This document shows, in pieces, positions 8,984 through 18,335 of a stretch of DNA of 64,000 nt. Origin of the DNA: Stigmatella aurantiaca. GTDB taxonomy: Bacteria > Myxococcota > Myxococcia > Myxococcales > Myxococcaceae. The stretch covers positions 186,001 through 250,000 of the forward strand of contig NZ_FOAP01000006.1 in assembly GCF_900109545.1 (NCBI RefSeq), given 5' to 3'. The translations under genes were made by a program, and so were the position numbers. The notes beneath the pieces were generated by a model that made no database searches, was not told the DNA's origin, and was given only the letters and a program-made list of their open reading frames with translations. Position 1 is the stretch's first letter, and the number at the start of each line of letters is the position of its first letter.

Positions 8984-10297
8984 CTACGCGGTGCGGCCGA
9001 ACACCCGGCGGAAGATGTCGTCCACGTGCCGCGTGTGGTAGCCCGTGGAGAAGCAGTCGCGGATCTCCTCGGGCGTCATCACCTTCAGCAGGTCCGCGTC
9101 CGCGAGGAGGGCCGTGCGGAAGTCCGCCCCCTCCTCGTACATCTTCATCGCGTTGCGCTGGACGATGACGTAGGCGGCCTGCCGGTCCATGCCCTTGCGC
9201 GCCAGCTCCAGCAGGATGCGCTGCGAGTTCACCACGCCGCCGAGCAGCTCCAGGTTCTTCTGCATCTGCTCGGGGTAGACGCGCAGGTTCTCCATCAGCC
9301 CCGCGAAGCGGTGGAGCATGAAGTCCATGACGATGGTGGCATCCGGCCCAATCACCCGCTCCACGGAGGAGTGGGAGATGTCCCGCTCGTGCCACAGCGC
9401 CACGTCCTCCAGCGCGCTCACCGCGTAGCCGCGCAGCAGCCGCGCCAGCCCCGACAGGTTCTCCGACAGGATGGGGTTGCGCTTGTGCGGCATGGCGCTG
9501 GAGCCCTTCTGCCCCGGCGTGAAGGCCTCCTCCACCTCGCGCACCTCCGTGCGCTGCAGGTGGCGGATCTCCACCGCGAACTTCTCGATGCTGGCGCCCA
9601 GGAGGGCCAGCGCCCCGAAGAACTCCGCGTGCCGGTCGCGCTGGACAATCTGACTGGAGGCCGGGGCCGGGTGCAGGCCCAGCTTGCGGCACACGGTCTC
9701 CTCCACCGCGGGCGGCAGGTGCGCGAACGTGCCCACCGCGCCTGAAATCTTCCCGACGGCGATGGTCTCCCGCGCCCGCTCCAGCCGGGCCCGGCCCCGG
9801 CTCAGCTCGTCGTACCAGATGGCCAGCTTGTGGCCGAAGGTGATGGGCTCCGCGTGGATGCCGTGGCTGCGCCCCATCATCACCGTGAGCCGGTGCTCGA
9901 AGGCCCGCTTCTCCACCGCGGCCATCACCCGCCCCAGGCCCTTCAGGATGAGATCCAACGCGTCGCGCAGCGTGAGCCCCAGCGAGGTGTCCAGCACGTC
10001 CGAGGACGTCATGCCCAGGTGCAGCCAGCGGGCGCTCGGCCCCACCCGCTCCTCCATGAAGGTCAGGAACGCGATGACGTCGTGCTTGGTGGTGCGTTCG
10101 ATCTCCTCGATGCGCGCGGCGTCCTCGGGGGTGAAGTCCCCGGCCTTGGCCCGGCAGTCCTCCAGCGCCTCGCGCGGGGCGAGCCCTGCCTCCACCATGC
10201 CCTCCAGCGCCGTGAGCTCCACGTCGCGCCAGCGGCGCAAACGGGCCACATCGGACCAAAGGGAGGACATCTCCTGCCGGCTGTATCGAGGAATCAC
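8984..10297 (-). CDS. purB: Adenylosuccinate lyase
   Basis: 437 aa from GTG at 10297 (MIPRYSRQEMSSLW, the usual PurB opening). Splits SAICAR and adenylosuccinate with release of fumarate. The fumarase/aspartase signature SSAMPHKRNP is intact, as are TSSDVLDT and GRSHGIHAEP with the catalytic His. Convergent to purC; both genes act in consecutive purine steps, though on opposite strands. Confidence 0.96.
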   Translation of the reverse strand: MIPRYSRQEMSSLWSDVARLRRWRDVELTALEGMVEAGLAPREALEDCRAKAGDFTPEDAARIEEIERTTKHDVIAFLTFMEERVGPSARWLHLGMTSSDVLDTSLGLTLRDALDLILKGLGRVMAAVEKRAFEHRLTVMMGRSHGIHAEPITFGHKLAIWYDELSRGRARLERARETIAVGKISGAVGTFAHLPPAVEETVCRKLGLHPAPASSQIVQRDRHAEFFGALALLGASIEKFAVEIRHLQRTEVREVEEAFTPGQKGSSAMPHKRNPILSENLSGLARLLRGYAVSALEDVALWHERDISHSSVERVIGPDATIVMDFMLHRFAGLMENLRVYPEQMQKNLELLGGVVNSQRILLELARKGMDRQAAYVIVQRNAMKMYEEGADFRTALLADADLLKVMTPEEIRDCFSTGYHTRHVDDIFRRVFGRTA

Positions 10298-10333
10298 GCG
10301 TCGACCTTTATGGAAATGAATGGACTGCCAGAG

Positions 10334-12508
10334 TCATGGCTGCAGCCCCGCACAGCAGCGGAACCCCACCGTGCCCGAGCGTGCCGAGGGAAGCCCGTTG
10401 AGCCGCGCCGAGCAGCGCACCGCGAACGCCGAGCGGTTGAATGCCCCGCCCTTCTGCGTCATGTCCGCGCCCCCGGCGTACGGCGTGGCCGTCCACTCCG
10501 CCACGTTGCCCGAGAGGTCCGCGACCCCGTACGAGGAGCGGCACTGCGGGAACCGGCCCGCCTCGGCCAGCACCCGGTCCGTGCCCGCCGCGTCGTCGGT
10601 GCTGCAGCGGTCCGCATCGAAGGTGTTGCCGTAGGGGAAGCGCGCGTTGCCCGCGCCCTTGCACGCCTTCTCCCACTCCTCTTCCGTGCACAGCCGCTTG
10701 CCCGCGTTCTGGCAGGCATCCTTCGCCTCCAGCCAGCTCACGTTGACGGTGGGCAGTGCCCCGGCCTGGTTGGGGTGCTCGAACTCGTCCACACAGAAGG
10801 AGGGCACCTGCCGGCTCTCGAGCGGACGCTCATCGGAGGCCTGGTCCGGATCATCCGGCGCGGTGCCCATCTTGAAGGCCCCGCCGCTCACCAGCTTCAT
10901 CCCCGGAGGACAGCTCCCCGAGGGGGCCATCGCCACGGCCGGGGGGCTCTCCCGGGGCGGCGGCGCCTGAGGACGCGGGGCCCCGGGCGCGGGCAGGGAC
11001 GGCGTCCCCACGGCCCCGGGCGCGGGCGCCGGACGCAGCCGCTTCAGCAGCAGGTAGCCCACGGCCGAGCCCGTCACCAACCCCGCGACGGTCAGCAGCG
11101 CCAGCCACAGGAGCAAGCGGCGGCGCTCCCCCGTGTCCCGCTTACCCCGGACCGGACCCTTCGAGCGCGCCCGGGGCGCAGGAGGCGCGGAAGGCGCCGG
11201 GGGCACCCCGGGAGGGCTGGCGGTGGGAGGCGGCGCGGCCACGGCGGGCCGAGGGGCCGGGTGAGGCTTGCTGGCGCGCGGCTCGGGCGCGGGCCGGGGC
11301 TCCGCGGGAGGACTGGCCACCGGCGCGCTGGCCGCACCGGCGCGGACCGGCGGCTCCGGCACGTCCGCTTTGCGCGCACTGGAAGCCGCGGGGGTGGCGG
11401 CCATGATGGCGGCCAGCATCTCCGCGTCCATCGGCTGGGTGGCCTCGGAGGGAGGCTCCGGCCGCTGCCCTCCCCGGGGGGGCATGGCGGGGATGGGGAG
11501 CTGCTCCGTGGGAACCGGCGGCGGCGGTTTCTCCGCCTGGCGCACCGGGGGCATGCTCCGCGAGGGACGGCTCGGGGCCCCCGGACTGCGCGCCACGATG
11601 GCGGAGACCTCGGCGGAGAACTCCCCCGCCGTCTTCGGCCGGGCGAGCGGGTTGGCGTTGAGCGTCCGCCGGTAGATGGCCTCGAAGGCGGGCGGAAGGT
11701 CCGGATTCTTCGCCAGGAGCTCCGGCACCCCATCCCCATCGGGGGTGAGCCCGGTGAGCATCTCGCCCACGATGGCCGCGAGCGAGTAGAGGTCCATCCG
11801 CGTGTCGATCTCCCCTCCGGAGACGTACTCCGGGGCGATGTACCCCTCCACGCGGTGGCCCTTCTGGGCCTGGACGAACGGCGGGCGCGGAATCCCCAGG
11901 GCGAGCCCGTAGTCCGTCACCTTGAGCATGTCCGGCAGGACGATGATGTTCTCGGGCTTGAGGTCCGAGTGGGGGCCGTACCGGTGCGCGGCGTCGATGG
12001 CGGAGGCGAGCTGCGCCAGCAGCGGCTCCACTTCCCGGAGCGTGAAGGGCTGCCCCTTCGCCGCGCGCCCCTCCATCATCCGGCGCAGCGTCATGCCCTC
12101 CACGAGCTGCGTGGTGAAGAAGGGCCGCTCCCGGTCGGTGCCCTCCTCGTACACGCGCAGCAGGTTCGGGTGGTTGAGCTTCTTGCCCACCCGGAGCGCC
12201 AGGGCGAACTGGGTCCGCTCCTCGGGCTCCTGCAACAGCCGGGGGCTGATGACCTTGAGGGCCACCTCCACGCCATGCGCCTGGTCCAGCACGCGGAAGA
12301 CGTGGCCCAGCGGGCCGCTGCCCACCCATTCCTGGGTGGTGAAGCGTCCCGCGATGATGTCTCCTGGCTTGTAGGGCGCGTTCTCGGAGCCACTGCGGCG
12401 GCGCGCGGGGCCTCCCGCCGCCTGCCGGGCCGCGTCGTACTTCTGGCCGCAGGTCGGGCAGGTCTCGCTCGTGTCAGGGACGTGGCTGCCGCAGCGGTAG
12501 CAGAGCAC
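10334..12508 (-). CDS. Membrane Ser/Thr kinase fused to an FGE-sulfatase-like domain
   Basis: 724 aa. N-terminal zinc ribbon (CYRCGSHVPDTSETCPTC). Kinase domain about residues 50-300: Gly loop GSGPLGHVF, lysine in VALKVI, catalytic loop HSDLKPEN (Ser for Arg of HRD), and DYG in place of DFG. Then a Pro/Ala-rich linker, one membrane helix near residues 455-485 (LALLTVAGLVTGSAVGYLLL), and a C-terminal formylglycine-generating-enzyme-like domain about 531-724 (MVSGG-type start, CTEEEWEKAC, LSGNVAEW, GFRCC). The position of the FGE catalytic Cys seems occupied by Phe (GGAFNRS), so the domain may bind rather than oxidise. Chlamydia Pkn1 has a similar fusion. Cytoplasmic kinase and external sensor are inferred from the single helix. 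Confidence 0.88.
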   Translation of the reverse strand: MLCYRCGSHVPDTSETCPTCGQKYDAARQAAGGPARRRSGSENAPYKPGDIIAGRFTTQEWVGSGPLGHVFRVLDQAHGVEVALKVISPRLLQEPEERTQFALALRVGKKLNHPNLLRVYEEGTDRERPFFTTQLVEGMTLRRMMEGRAAKGQPFTLREVEPLLAQLASAIDAAHRYGPHSDLKPENIIVLPDMLKVTDYGLALGIPRPPFVQAQKGHRVEGYIAPEYVSGGEIDTRMDLYSLAAIVGEMLTGLTPDGDGVPELLAKNPDLPPAFEAIYRRTLNANPLARPKTAGEFSAEVSAIVARSPGAPSRPSRSMPPVRQAEKPPPPVPTEQLPIPAMPPRGGQRPEPPSEATQPMDAEMLAAIMAATPAASSARKADVPEPPVRAGAASAPVASPPAEPRPAPEPRASKPHPAPRPAVAAPPPTASPPGVPPAPSAPPAPRARSKGPVRGKRDTGERRRLLLWLALLTVAGLVTGSAVGYLLLKRLRPAPAPGAVGTPSLPAPGAPRPQAPPPRESPPAVAMAPSGSCPPGMKLVSGGAFKMGTAPDDPDQASDERPLESRQVPSFCVDEFEHPNQAGALPTVNVSWLEAKDACQNAGKRLCTEEEWEKACKGAGNARFPYGNTFDADRCSTDDAAGTDRVLAEAGRFPQCRSSYGVADLSGNVAEWTATPYAGGADMTQKGGAFNRSAFAVRCSARLNGLPSARSGTVGFRCCAGLQP

Positions 12509-12604
12509 GGAGGGGGGGCTCCAAAATCCTTACGGGCCCTTGGCCGACAGCCCGCGTCATTCCCTATCCTGCCCGTACCCAGGTCCGCAAGGAACGGCCG
12601 TGTT

Positions 12605-13063
12605 TCATCGTCCGGTGGAGCCGAAGCCCCCCTCGCCCCGGGGCGTGACTTCCAGGACGGAGACCTCCTGAATCTCCACGGTGGACACGGGCACCACCAC
12701 GAGCTGGGCAATCCGGTCCCCCCGGCTCAGGGTGAAGGGCTCCTGCGAGAGGTTCACCAGGATGACCTGCACCTCGCCCCGGTAGTCCGCGTCGATGGTG
12801 CCCGGCGCGTTGAGCAAGGTAATACCGTGCTTGAGCGCCAGGCCCGAGCGCGGGCGCACCTGCCCCTCGTAGCCCGGGGGCAACGCGAGGGCGAGCCCGG
12901 TGGGCACCGCCAGGCGCTCGAAGGGCCGCAGCGTCCGCGTCCCCTCGATGTCCGCCCGCAGGTCCATCCCCGCCGCGAGCGCCGTCTCGTAGCGCGGCAG
13001 CGGCAAGGGCGCGGGGTGGTCCGGGCGCACACGGCGCACCTGCAAGCTCAAGGACGAAGGCAT
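12605..13063 (-). CDS. dut: dUTP diphosphatase
   Basis: 152 aa, normal length for a trimeric dUTPase. All five motifs are present: [47 protein letters not shown] and the C-terminal Gly-rich arm [11 protein letters not shown]. Hydrolyses dUTP to dUMP and PPi, keeping uracil out of DNA and supplying thymidylate synthesis. Followed by the unrelated kinase gene and preceded by the M23 gene, all on the minus strand. Confidence 0.96.
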   Translation of the reverse strand: MPSSLSLQVRRVRPDHPAPLPLPRYETALAAGMDLRADIEGTRTLRPFERLAVPTGLALALPPGYEGQVRPRSGLALKHGITLLNAPGTIDADYRGEVQVILVNLSQEPFTLSRGDRIAQLVVVPVSTVEIQEVSVLEVTPRGEGGFGSTGR

Positions 13064-13109
13064 GTCCTCCCAAGTAACACACAGCCCTACACCTGTCAGA
13101 TTCGCGGCC

Positions 13110-14120
13110 TCAGGGCGGGGACGAGCCGGCGACCGCCTGCTTCCGGACCCGGAAGCGCAGCGGATCCACCGCCTGCGCGGACAGCTCGAGCTGGTAGTGC
13201 AGGTGGGGGCCGGTCGACCGGCCCGTGTTGCCCGAGCGGGCGATGGGCTCCCCGCGCGCCACGCGCTGCCCCGGGCGCACCAGCAGCTCCGAGTTGTGAC
13301 AGTAGGCGGTCGTCACCCCGCTGCCGTGGTCGATGAGGAGCACCTTGCCGTTCACGGCGTCCTCGCTCGCGCGGCGCACCGTGCCCTCGGCCACCGTGCG
13401 CACCTCCGTCCCGATGGGGACGCCCAGGTCCACCCCCGTGTGCAGCTTCCGCGTGCCCAGCGTGGGGTGGACGCGGTAGCCGAAGGGGCTGGAGATGCGG
13501 GTGGACTCCGCAACCGGCCACCCCAGCCCGAACGCGGTGGTGAGCGCCAGCGTCTGGGTGGCCGCCACCTTCGCGTCCTCGAACCCTGGCGGAAGCTGCT
13601 GGGCCAGCCGCTCCAGCGTGAGGGCCCCGCCTTCCGCCCCCACCCGCTCCACCGCGTAGCGCGCGGGAACACGCCCGGCGAACACGGCCGTGAGGCGGGC
13701 CTGTGGGTCGGGAAAGTCCACCCCGAGGGCCTCGTGGAGCGCCCGGGCCGCCGCCGGGCCCCCTTCGGCATCCAGCAGCGACAACGGAGGCACCCCCACT
13801 TCCTGGGCGAGCGCCATCACCTGCCGGCGCGCGGAGGGCTTCAGCCCCTTCAACGCCAGGTGCGTGCCATAGGCGAGGGCCTCCTCGTGGGAGAGCGCCC
13901 GGGCCAAGGGCGCCTCCGGCACGAGCGCGGCGGCCGCCACGCCCGCGCTGCTCACCCCCTCGTAGTAGGCCAGCAAGGGGCGCGCGGTGCTCTGGGTCCG
14001 GAAGGCCCAGGCCGCCCCTCGCCGCACCAGCGCCCCCGCGGGCGTGTGGTGGTAGGCCGCCCAGAGACATAGGAGGGCCATCGTGAAGTCGAGCAGCCCT
14101 CTGGCACGGTGCGAGAACAC
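13110..14120 (-). CDS. M23-family (LytM-like) peptidoglycan endopeptidase
   Basis: 336 aa from GTG at 14120, chosen because GAGGAGGGG lies just upstream and a membrane anchor ([17 protein letters not shown]) follows. The C-terminal M23 domain has the zinc ligands in LHTGVDLG and HLHYQL, with [16 protein letters not shown] before them. The 170-residue middle has no known domain. It begins 11 bp after the stop of the upstream membrane-protein gene, so the two are probably co-transcribed. Predicted to cut cell-wall cross-links in the periplasm. Confidence 0.88.
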   Translation of the reverse strand: MFSHRARGLLDFTMALLCLWAAYHHTPAGALVRRGAAWAFRTQSTARPLLAYYEGVSSAGVAAAALVPEAPLARALSHEEALAYGTHLALKGLKPSARRQVMALAQEVGVPPLSLLDAEGGPAAARALHEALGVDFPDPQARLTAVFAGRVPARYAVERVGAEGGALTLERLAQQLPPGFEDAKVAATQTLALTTAFGLGWPVAESTRISSPFGYRVHPTLGTRKLHTGVDLGVPIGTEVRTVAEGTVRRASEDAVNGKVLLIDHGSGVTTAYCHNSELLVRPGQRVARGEPIARSGNTGRSTGPHLHYQLELSAQAVDPLRFRVRKQAVAGSSPP

Positions 14121-14131
14121 GGGCCCCCTCC

Positions 14132-15016
14132 TCAGCGCAGGAACGAGAGAACGGGGGAGGCATCCCGCACCGCCGCGAGGGCCAGGGGCACCACCAGCAC
14201 CGAGCCCACCAGGCCATACGTGAAGGCCTGCCACCGGGAGCGGACATGCGCCTGCGAGGCGGCATCCGCGTGCTGGAGGTTTCGCAGCACCGCGCGCCAG
14301 CCCAGCGTCGCCACGAGGCCGCCCAGCGCCGCGAGCGCCAGCCCCCGCGCCGCCACATCCGCCGCGCCCTCCCCGAACAGCTCCCGCCAGGACAGATACA
14401 CCGTGCCCTGGACGAGCCGCGCCACCGAGCACGCCCCGGCGAGCACCACGGCCGCCGTGGCCAACGGCCGCACCCACCGGACCGTGGTGGGCTGGCGCAG
14501 CGAGCGCGCGAAGAGCGCCTTCCAGCCCGGCTTCCCCGCCCGGGGCGGGAGGTACTTGCGCCAGGGCTCCTCCTCCTCTTGAGGGGGCCGGGACTCCCGG
14601 TAGCCCAGCGCGGGCAGGGCCAGCACCAGGTCCACGGCCAGCTCCCACGCCAGGGCGAGGCCCCGCGCGAGCTGGGTGCGCCGCTCCAGCGACAGGAGGT
14701 CCACCCACCCCTCCGTCCACGGGGAGCCGCCCACCCACCGGTCGAACGCGGCATCCAGCCCATCCACCAGCGTGAGCAGCCGGTCATCCACCGTGTCCGT
14801 CGCGGCATGGACGCCCACGGCGATGAGGCTGAGCAGCCCCAGCGGCATGAAGGCCCAGCGGAAGCCACCCATGAAGCGCGAGAGCCCCGCCAGGGGACCG
14901 GCGGGCGCGGAAGGAGGCGTCAACGGGCGCAGGGACACGGGGGCTCCAGGGGCGGGCCCGCCTTCAACGCGCGAGCGGCCGGGAGGATCTTTCCCCGCCC
15001 TCCTCCCACGTGCCAA
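14132..15016 (-). CDS. Multi-pass membrane protein of unknown function
   Basis: 294 aa. About four membrane helices (FMPLGLLSLIAVGVHA; LALAWELAVDLVLALPAL; ATAAVVLAGACSVARLV; LALAALGGLVATLGWRAVL; final YGLVGSVLVVPLALAAV). The N-terminal 40 residues are basic and Pro-rich, and an internal Met near residue 49 could be the true start. Precedes and is likely co-transcribed with the M23 endopeptidase, suggesting a partner role at the cell wall. Confidence 0.65.
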   Translation of the reverse strand: MARGRRAGKDPPGRSRVEGGPAPGAPVSLRPLTPPSAPAGPLAGLSRFMGGFRWAFMPLGLLSLIAVGVHAATDTVDDRLLTLVDGLDAAFDRWVGGSPWTEGWVDLLSLERRTQLARGLALAWELAVDLVLALPALGYRESRPPQEEEEPWRKYLPPRAGKPGWKALFARSLRQPTTVRWVRPLATAAVVLAGACSVARLVQGTVYLSWRELFGEGAADVAARGLALAALGGLVATLGWRAVLRNLQHADAASQAHVRSRWQAFTYGLVGSVLVVPLALAAVRDASPVLSFLR

Positions 15017-15036
15017 GCCCCCCCTGGAAACGCGAA

Positions 15037-15087
15037 CGCCCTCCCCCGCCGGAGCAGGAGAGGGCGCGGTGGCTCCCCGGAGGGAGC
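15037..15087 (-). terminator. Two hairpins downstream of pnp
   Basis: Just past the pnp stop (minus strand) lies GCTCCC/GGGAGC with a 4-nt loop (15072-15087), then CGCCCTC/GAGGGCG (15037-15043 with 15060-15066). No T-run; they may act as 3' stabilisers or a Rho-linked end. Confidence 0.4.
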
Positions 15088-15103
15088 GTGCCGGCAGGGC
15101 CGC

Positions 15104-17263
15104 TTAGGCCTTCGCGTCCGGCTGGGTGGCCGTGGGGGCACCCTCGCCCGGGGGCGGCGTCTGCTGGGCGGCGGCGCGCTCGGCCATCGCCTCCTTGCGC
15201 GACAGGCGGATCTTGCCCGTCTTGTCGATGCTGACGACCTTCACCAGCACCTCGTCGCCCTCGTTGAGCACGTCCGAGACGCTCTTGACGCGCTTGTCGG
15301 ACAGCTCGGAGATGTGGATGAGGCCGTCGGTGCCCGGGAACAGCTCCACGAAGGCGCCGAACTCGGCGATCTTCCGCACGGTGCCGGTGTAGATCTTCCC
15401 GATCTCGGCCTCGCGCGTGAGCGCCTGGATCATCGCGATGGCGGCCTTCACCGAGTCCGAGTTCGCGCTGGCGATGTCCACGCGGCCCGAGTCCTCGATG
15501 TTAATCGCGGCGCCCGTGCGCGCGATGATGTCCTTGATGACCTTGCCGCCCGGCCCGATGACGTTCTTGATGTACTCGGGACGGATCTGGATGGTGGTGA
15601 TGCGCGGGGCGTACTGGCTGATCTCCTTGCGCGGCTCCGCCATCGTCTTGAGCATCTCGCCCAGGATGTGGAGGCGGCCCTGACGCGCCTGCTCCAGCGC
15701 GCGGCTCATGATCTCCGTGGTGAGGCCGGTGATCTTGATGTCCATCTGGATGGAGGTGATGCCCTTCGAGGTGCCGCACACCTTGAAGTCCATGTCGCCC
15801 AGGTGGTCCTCGTCACCGAGGATGTCCGAGAGGATGGCGATCTTGTCGCCCTCCTTCACCAGGCCCATGGCGATGCCGGCCACGGGGGCCTTGATGGGCA
15901 CCCCTGCGTCCATCAGCGCCAGCGTGCCACCGCACACCGAGGCCATGGACGAGGAGCCGTTGGACTCCAGGATGTCCGACACCAGGCGGATGGTGTACGG
16001 GAAGCTGTCGCTCTTGGGCGCCATGTTGCGCAGGGCGCGCTCGGCCAGGGCGCCGTGGCCCACCTCGCGCCGGCCGGGGCCGCGCAGGGGCTTCGTCTCG
16101 TTCACGCTGAACGGCGGGAAGTTGTAGTGCAGCATGAAGCGCTTGAAGACCATGCCGCCCAAGAGCTCCAGCCGCTGCTCGTCGTCGCTGGTGCCCAGCG
16201 TCGTCACCACGAGCGCCTGCGTCTCGCCACGGGTGAACACCGCGCTGCCGTGGGTGCGCGGCAGCACGCCCACCTCACAGGTGATGGGGCGCACCTCGGC
16301 GTGGCCACGGGCGCCGATGCGGCCCCCGTCCACGGTGATCTGCCGCATGTGCTCGTACTTCAGGTCCTCCACCACCTGCTTGGCGTGCTTCTCCACGGTG
16401 GGGGTGTAGCCCTCGCCGAGCTGCTCCTTGAGCTTGGCGATGGTCTCCTTCTTCGCCTTGCCAAGCGCGTCGTAGCGGGCCGCCTTCTCCTTGATGGTGT
16501 AGCCCTTGACGATGCCGTCCCAGGCCAGCTCCCGCACCTTGGCCTTGAGCCCCTCGTCGATGGAGGCCTGCTTGTCGTACGCGCGCACCGTCTTGTTCAG
16601 CTCGCGGCGCAGCTCGTCCTGGATGTCCAGCGCGGGCTGAACGGCTTGCTTGCCGAACTCGAGCGCGGCCACCATGTCCGCCTCGCCCACTTCCTCGGCG
16701 CCACCTTCCACCATGACGATGGCCTCGCGGCTCACCGCCATGACCAGGTCGATGTCGCTCTGCTCGCGCTGCTTCATCGTGGGGTTGGCCACGAACTTGC
16801 CGTCCACGCGGCCCACGCGGATGCCGGCGATGGGGCCGTTGAACGGGATGTCCGAGACCCACAGCGCCGCGGAGGCGCCGGTGATGCCGTGGATGTCACC
16901 CTCGTTGTCCGGCTCCGCGGAGACGACGCTGGCGATGATCTGCGTCTCGTACGCGTAGCCTTCCGGGAACAGCGGCCGGCAGGAGCGGTCCACCAGACGG
17001 CTCGCCAGGGTCTCCTTCTCGGTGAGGCGGCCCTCGCGCTTGAAGTAGCTGCCGGGGATGCGGCCGGCCGAGTACAGCTTCTCCTGGTACTCCACCGTGA
17101 GCGGCAGGAAGTCGATGTCCTTCTTCTCGCGCGCGCTCACCGCCGTCACCAGCAGCATCGTGTCGCCGTAGCGCACCACGACGGCGCCATCGGCCTGCTT
17201 GGCCAGACGGCCCACTTCGATGCTCAGCTCACTGTCACCAATCTTGACGCTCTTCTTCAGCAT
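15104..17263 (-). CDS. pnp: Polyribonucleotide nucleotidyltransferase (PNPase)
   Basis: 719 aa from the ATG at 17263 ([10 protein letters not shown]); an in-frame ATG at 17293 adds 10 residues not typical of the family. Phosphorolytic 3'-5' exoribonuclease and degradosome component. Two RNase PH cores are visible (first from residue about 10, second with [15 protein letters not shown] and the [16 protein letters not shown] active-site segment), a helical domain between them, a KH domain with [11 protein letters not shown], and an S1 domain with [18 protein letters not shown]. Downstream of rpsO as in many bacteria, separated by a terminator and a structured leader. Confidence 0.97.
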   Translation of the reverse strand: MLKKSVKIGDSELSIEVGRLAKQADGAVVVRYGDTMLLVTAVSAREKKDIDFLPLTVEYQEKLYSAGRIPGSYFKREGRLTEKETLASRLVDRSCRPLFPEGYAYETQIIASVVSAEPDNEGDIHGITGASAALWVSDIPFNGPIAGIRVGRVDGKFVANPTMKQREQSDIDLVMAVSREAIVMVEGGAEEVGEADMVAALEFGKQAVQPALDIQDELRRELNKTVRAYDKQASIDEGLKAKVRELAWDGIVKGYTIKEKAARYDALGKAKKETIAKLKEQLGEGYTPTVEKHAKQVVEDLKYEHMRQITVDGGRIGARGHAEVRPITCEVGVLPRTHGSAVFTRGETQALVVTTLGTSDDEQRLELLGGMVFKRFMLHYNFPPFSVNETKPLRGPGRREVGHGALAERALRNMAPKSDSFPYTIRLVSDILESNGSSSMASVCGGTLALMDAGVPIKAPVAGIAMGLVKEGDKIAILSDILGDEDHLGDMDFKVCGTSKGITSIQMDIKITGLTTEIMSRALEQARQGRLHILGEMLKTMAEPRKEISQYAPRITTIQIRPEYIKNVIGPGGKVIKDIIARTGAAINIEDSGRVDIASANSDSVKAAIAMIQALTREAEIGKIYTGTVRKIAEFGAFVELFPGTDGLIHISELSDKRVKSVSDVLNEGDEVLVKVVSIDKTGKIRLSRKEAMAERAAAQQTPPPGEGAPTATQPDAKA

Positions 17264-17463
17264 GTCCTTGCCTTTGCTTCCTGAAGGCTCCATCCGGCGC
17301 GTCCCGCCTCGCACCCGCGAGGGGAGTCCACGCCCCAGAAGGGCCTCACGTGATGAGCGGTCGCCGGGCCTTGGACAGGCGGAATCGGGCAACCGCAACC
17401 TGACTGCACTGGGGGCGCTTGGAGGTGCGCCGGAGGGATGTTGCGGAACTTTTGATCCCTGAT

Positions 17464-17495
17464 CGAAGGGGCCGACCCACGGGTCAGCCCTCTCG
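17464..17495 (-). promoter_or_regulatory. Long stem-loop in the pnp leader
   Basis: On the minus strand GGGCTGACC and GGTCGGCCC pair (one G-U) around a CGTG tetraloop; flanking CGAGA/CTTCG extends it to about 14 bp with one mismatch. In E. coli the pnp leader is a double-stranded RNase III substrate used for PNPase autoregulation; this hairpin is a candidate counterpart, by inference. Confidence 0.45.
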
Positions 17496-17569
17496 AACGG
17501 AAACCAAAACCTCCAGCCCCACCCCGCCCTTGCTCCTTCGCCGCCCCGACTCTTTTCAACGAACCCGCT

Positions 17570-17609
17570 ACCAACAAACGAACGGGGCGCTGGCATTCAC
17601 CAGCGCCCC
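17570..17609 (-). terminator. rho-independent terminator of rpsO
   Basis: Perfect 10-bp stem GGGGCGCTGG/CCAGCGCCCC with loop TGAATG (minus strand), 16 bp past the rpsO stop, followed by the T-rich GTTCGTTTGTTGG. Probably partial, letting some transcripts reach pnp. Confidence 0.75.
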
Positions 17610-17625
17610 GAAAACTGCGATGTGC

Positions 17626-17895
17626 CTACTTGCGGATACCGAGGCCATCAATGAGCTTCTTGTACCGGTTCGTATCCTTGGACTTGAGGTAGTCCAGGAG
17701 ACGGCGGCGCTGACCCACCAGCTTCAGCAGACCGCGGCGGGAGTGGTGGTCCTTCTTGTGGGTCTTGAAGTGCTCGGTGAGCATGTTGATGCGCTCGGAC
17801 AGCAGCGCCACCTGCACCTCGGGGGACCCCGTGTCGGACTCATGGGTCCGGAACTTCGTGACCAGCTCGGACTTACGCTCCTGATGCAACGACAT
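17626..17895 (-). CDS. rpsO: Ribosomal protein S15
   Basis: 89 aa, the usual length, from ATG at 17895 with GAGAGAAG upstream. Binds the central domain of 16S rRNA early in 30S assembly. Family sequence throughout: [41 protein letters not shown]. It has its own promoter about 100 bp upstream and a terminator downstream. The leader of about 93 nt is long enough for the S15 autoregulatory structures known elsewhere. Confidence 0.98.
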   Translation of the reverse strand: MSLHQERKSELVTKFRTHESDTGSPEVQVALLSERINMLTEHFKTHKKDHHSRRGLLKLVGQRRRLLDYLKSKDTNRYKKLIDGLGIRK

Positions 17896-17994
17896 GTGGC
17901 TTCTCTCTTGATTCCCACTCCGGGGGTACTGCCGAGGCGCCTCAGTCCGCGGAGGGGTACAGACAGGGCCTTTGCCTACTAACGGGCGGGGGGG

Positions 17995-18024
17995 CTTATA
18001 AGCTTCGCCATCGTAACCGGTCAA
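17995..18024 (-). promoter_or_regulatory. sigma70-type promoter of rpsO
   Basis: Minus-strand TTGACC (18019-18024), 18-nt spacer, TATAAG (17995-18000): 5 of 6 matches in each hexamer. Predicted start near 17988, giving a leader of about 93 nt. It overlaps the 3' end of the moaD-like gene. Confidence 0.7.
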
Positions 18025-18323
18025 CCTTCCAGGCCTGCCCGGTTGTCTCCTGGGCGGCAGGACGAGGTCAGCAGGTACACTTTCTGTCCGGCAGCGAGCC
18101 CTTGGCCCCCGGAGGCCGTCGCGACGTGCAGGAAGCGGCCTCCCGGGTTTTTCAGGTCTCCGGCCAGAAAGGCCTTGGCCCGGGGGTAGAGGTTGAGCAG
18201 CGACTCCACCACGTCCCCCACCTGCGCCGTGGCGGGCAGGCTCAGGCTCACCGTGGAGCGGCCGTCGAAGACGCTCCGGAGCACCGGCGAGAGCACCACG
18301 GTGATGTCGAGTGCCCGGGCCAC
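18021..18323 (-). CDS. MoaD/ThiS-like beta-grasp protein
   Basis: 100 aa. The pattern of a ubiquitin-like sulfur carrier is visible: beta strands near the N-terminus, the helix [19 protein letters not shown], and [14 protein letters not shown] near the end. However it does not end in the Gly-Gly tail needed for thiocarboxylation; it continues [15 protein letters not shown]. So it may be a relative with another role. It starts 12 bp after the truB stop, the last gene of the translation cluster before the rpsO promoter. Confidence 0.6.
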   Translation of the reverse strand: MARALDITVVLSPVLRSVFDGRSTVSLSLPATAQVGDVVESLLNLYPRAKAFLAGDLKNPGGRFLHVATASGGQGLAAGQKVYLLTSSCRPGDNRAGLEG

Positions 18324-18335
18324 ATCTCCCCTGAG

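Larger units (their letters stand above)
17264..17625 (-). other. rpsO-pnp intergenic region / pnp leader, no gene
   Basis: 362 bp without a credible gene. From the rpsO side it holds the rpsO terminator, a T-rich stretch, then a 32-nt hairpin at 17464-17495 and about 200 nt of leader up to pnp. I could not identify a clear sigma70 promoter for pnp; read-through from rpsO or a promoter inside the leader are both possible. Confidence 0.6.

Noticed and set aside
9830-13336. A 1168-codon plus-strand open frame across purB, the kinase and dut
   Set aside because: Shadow of high-GC genes on the other strand; no recognisable protein, while the minus strand encodes three clear families.
14246-17284. 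A 1012-codon plus-strand open frame opposite pnp
   Set aside because: His/Arg/Leu-rich antisense translation of pnp, typical of GC-rich shadow frames.
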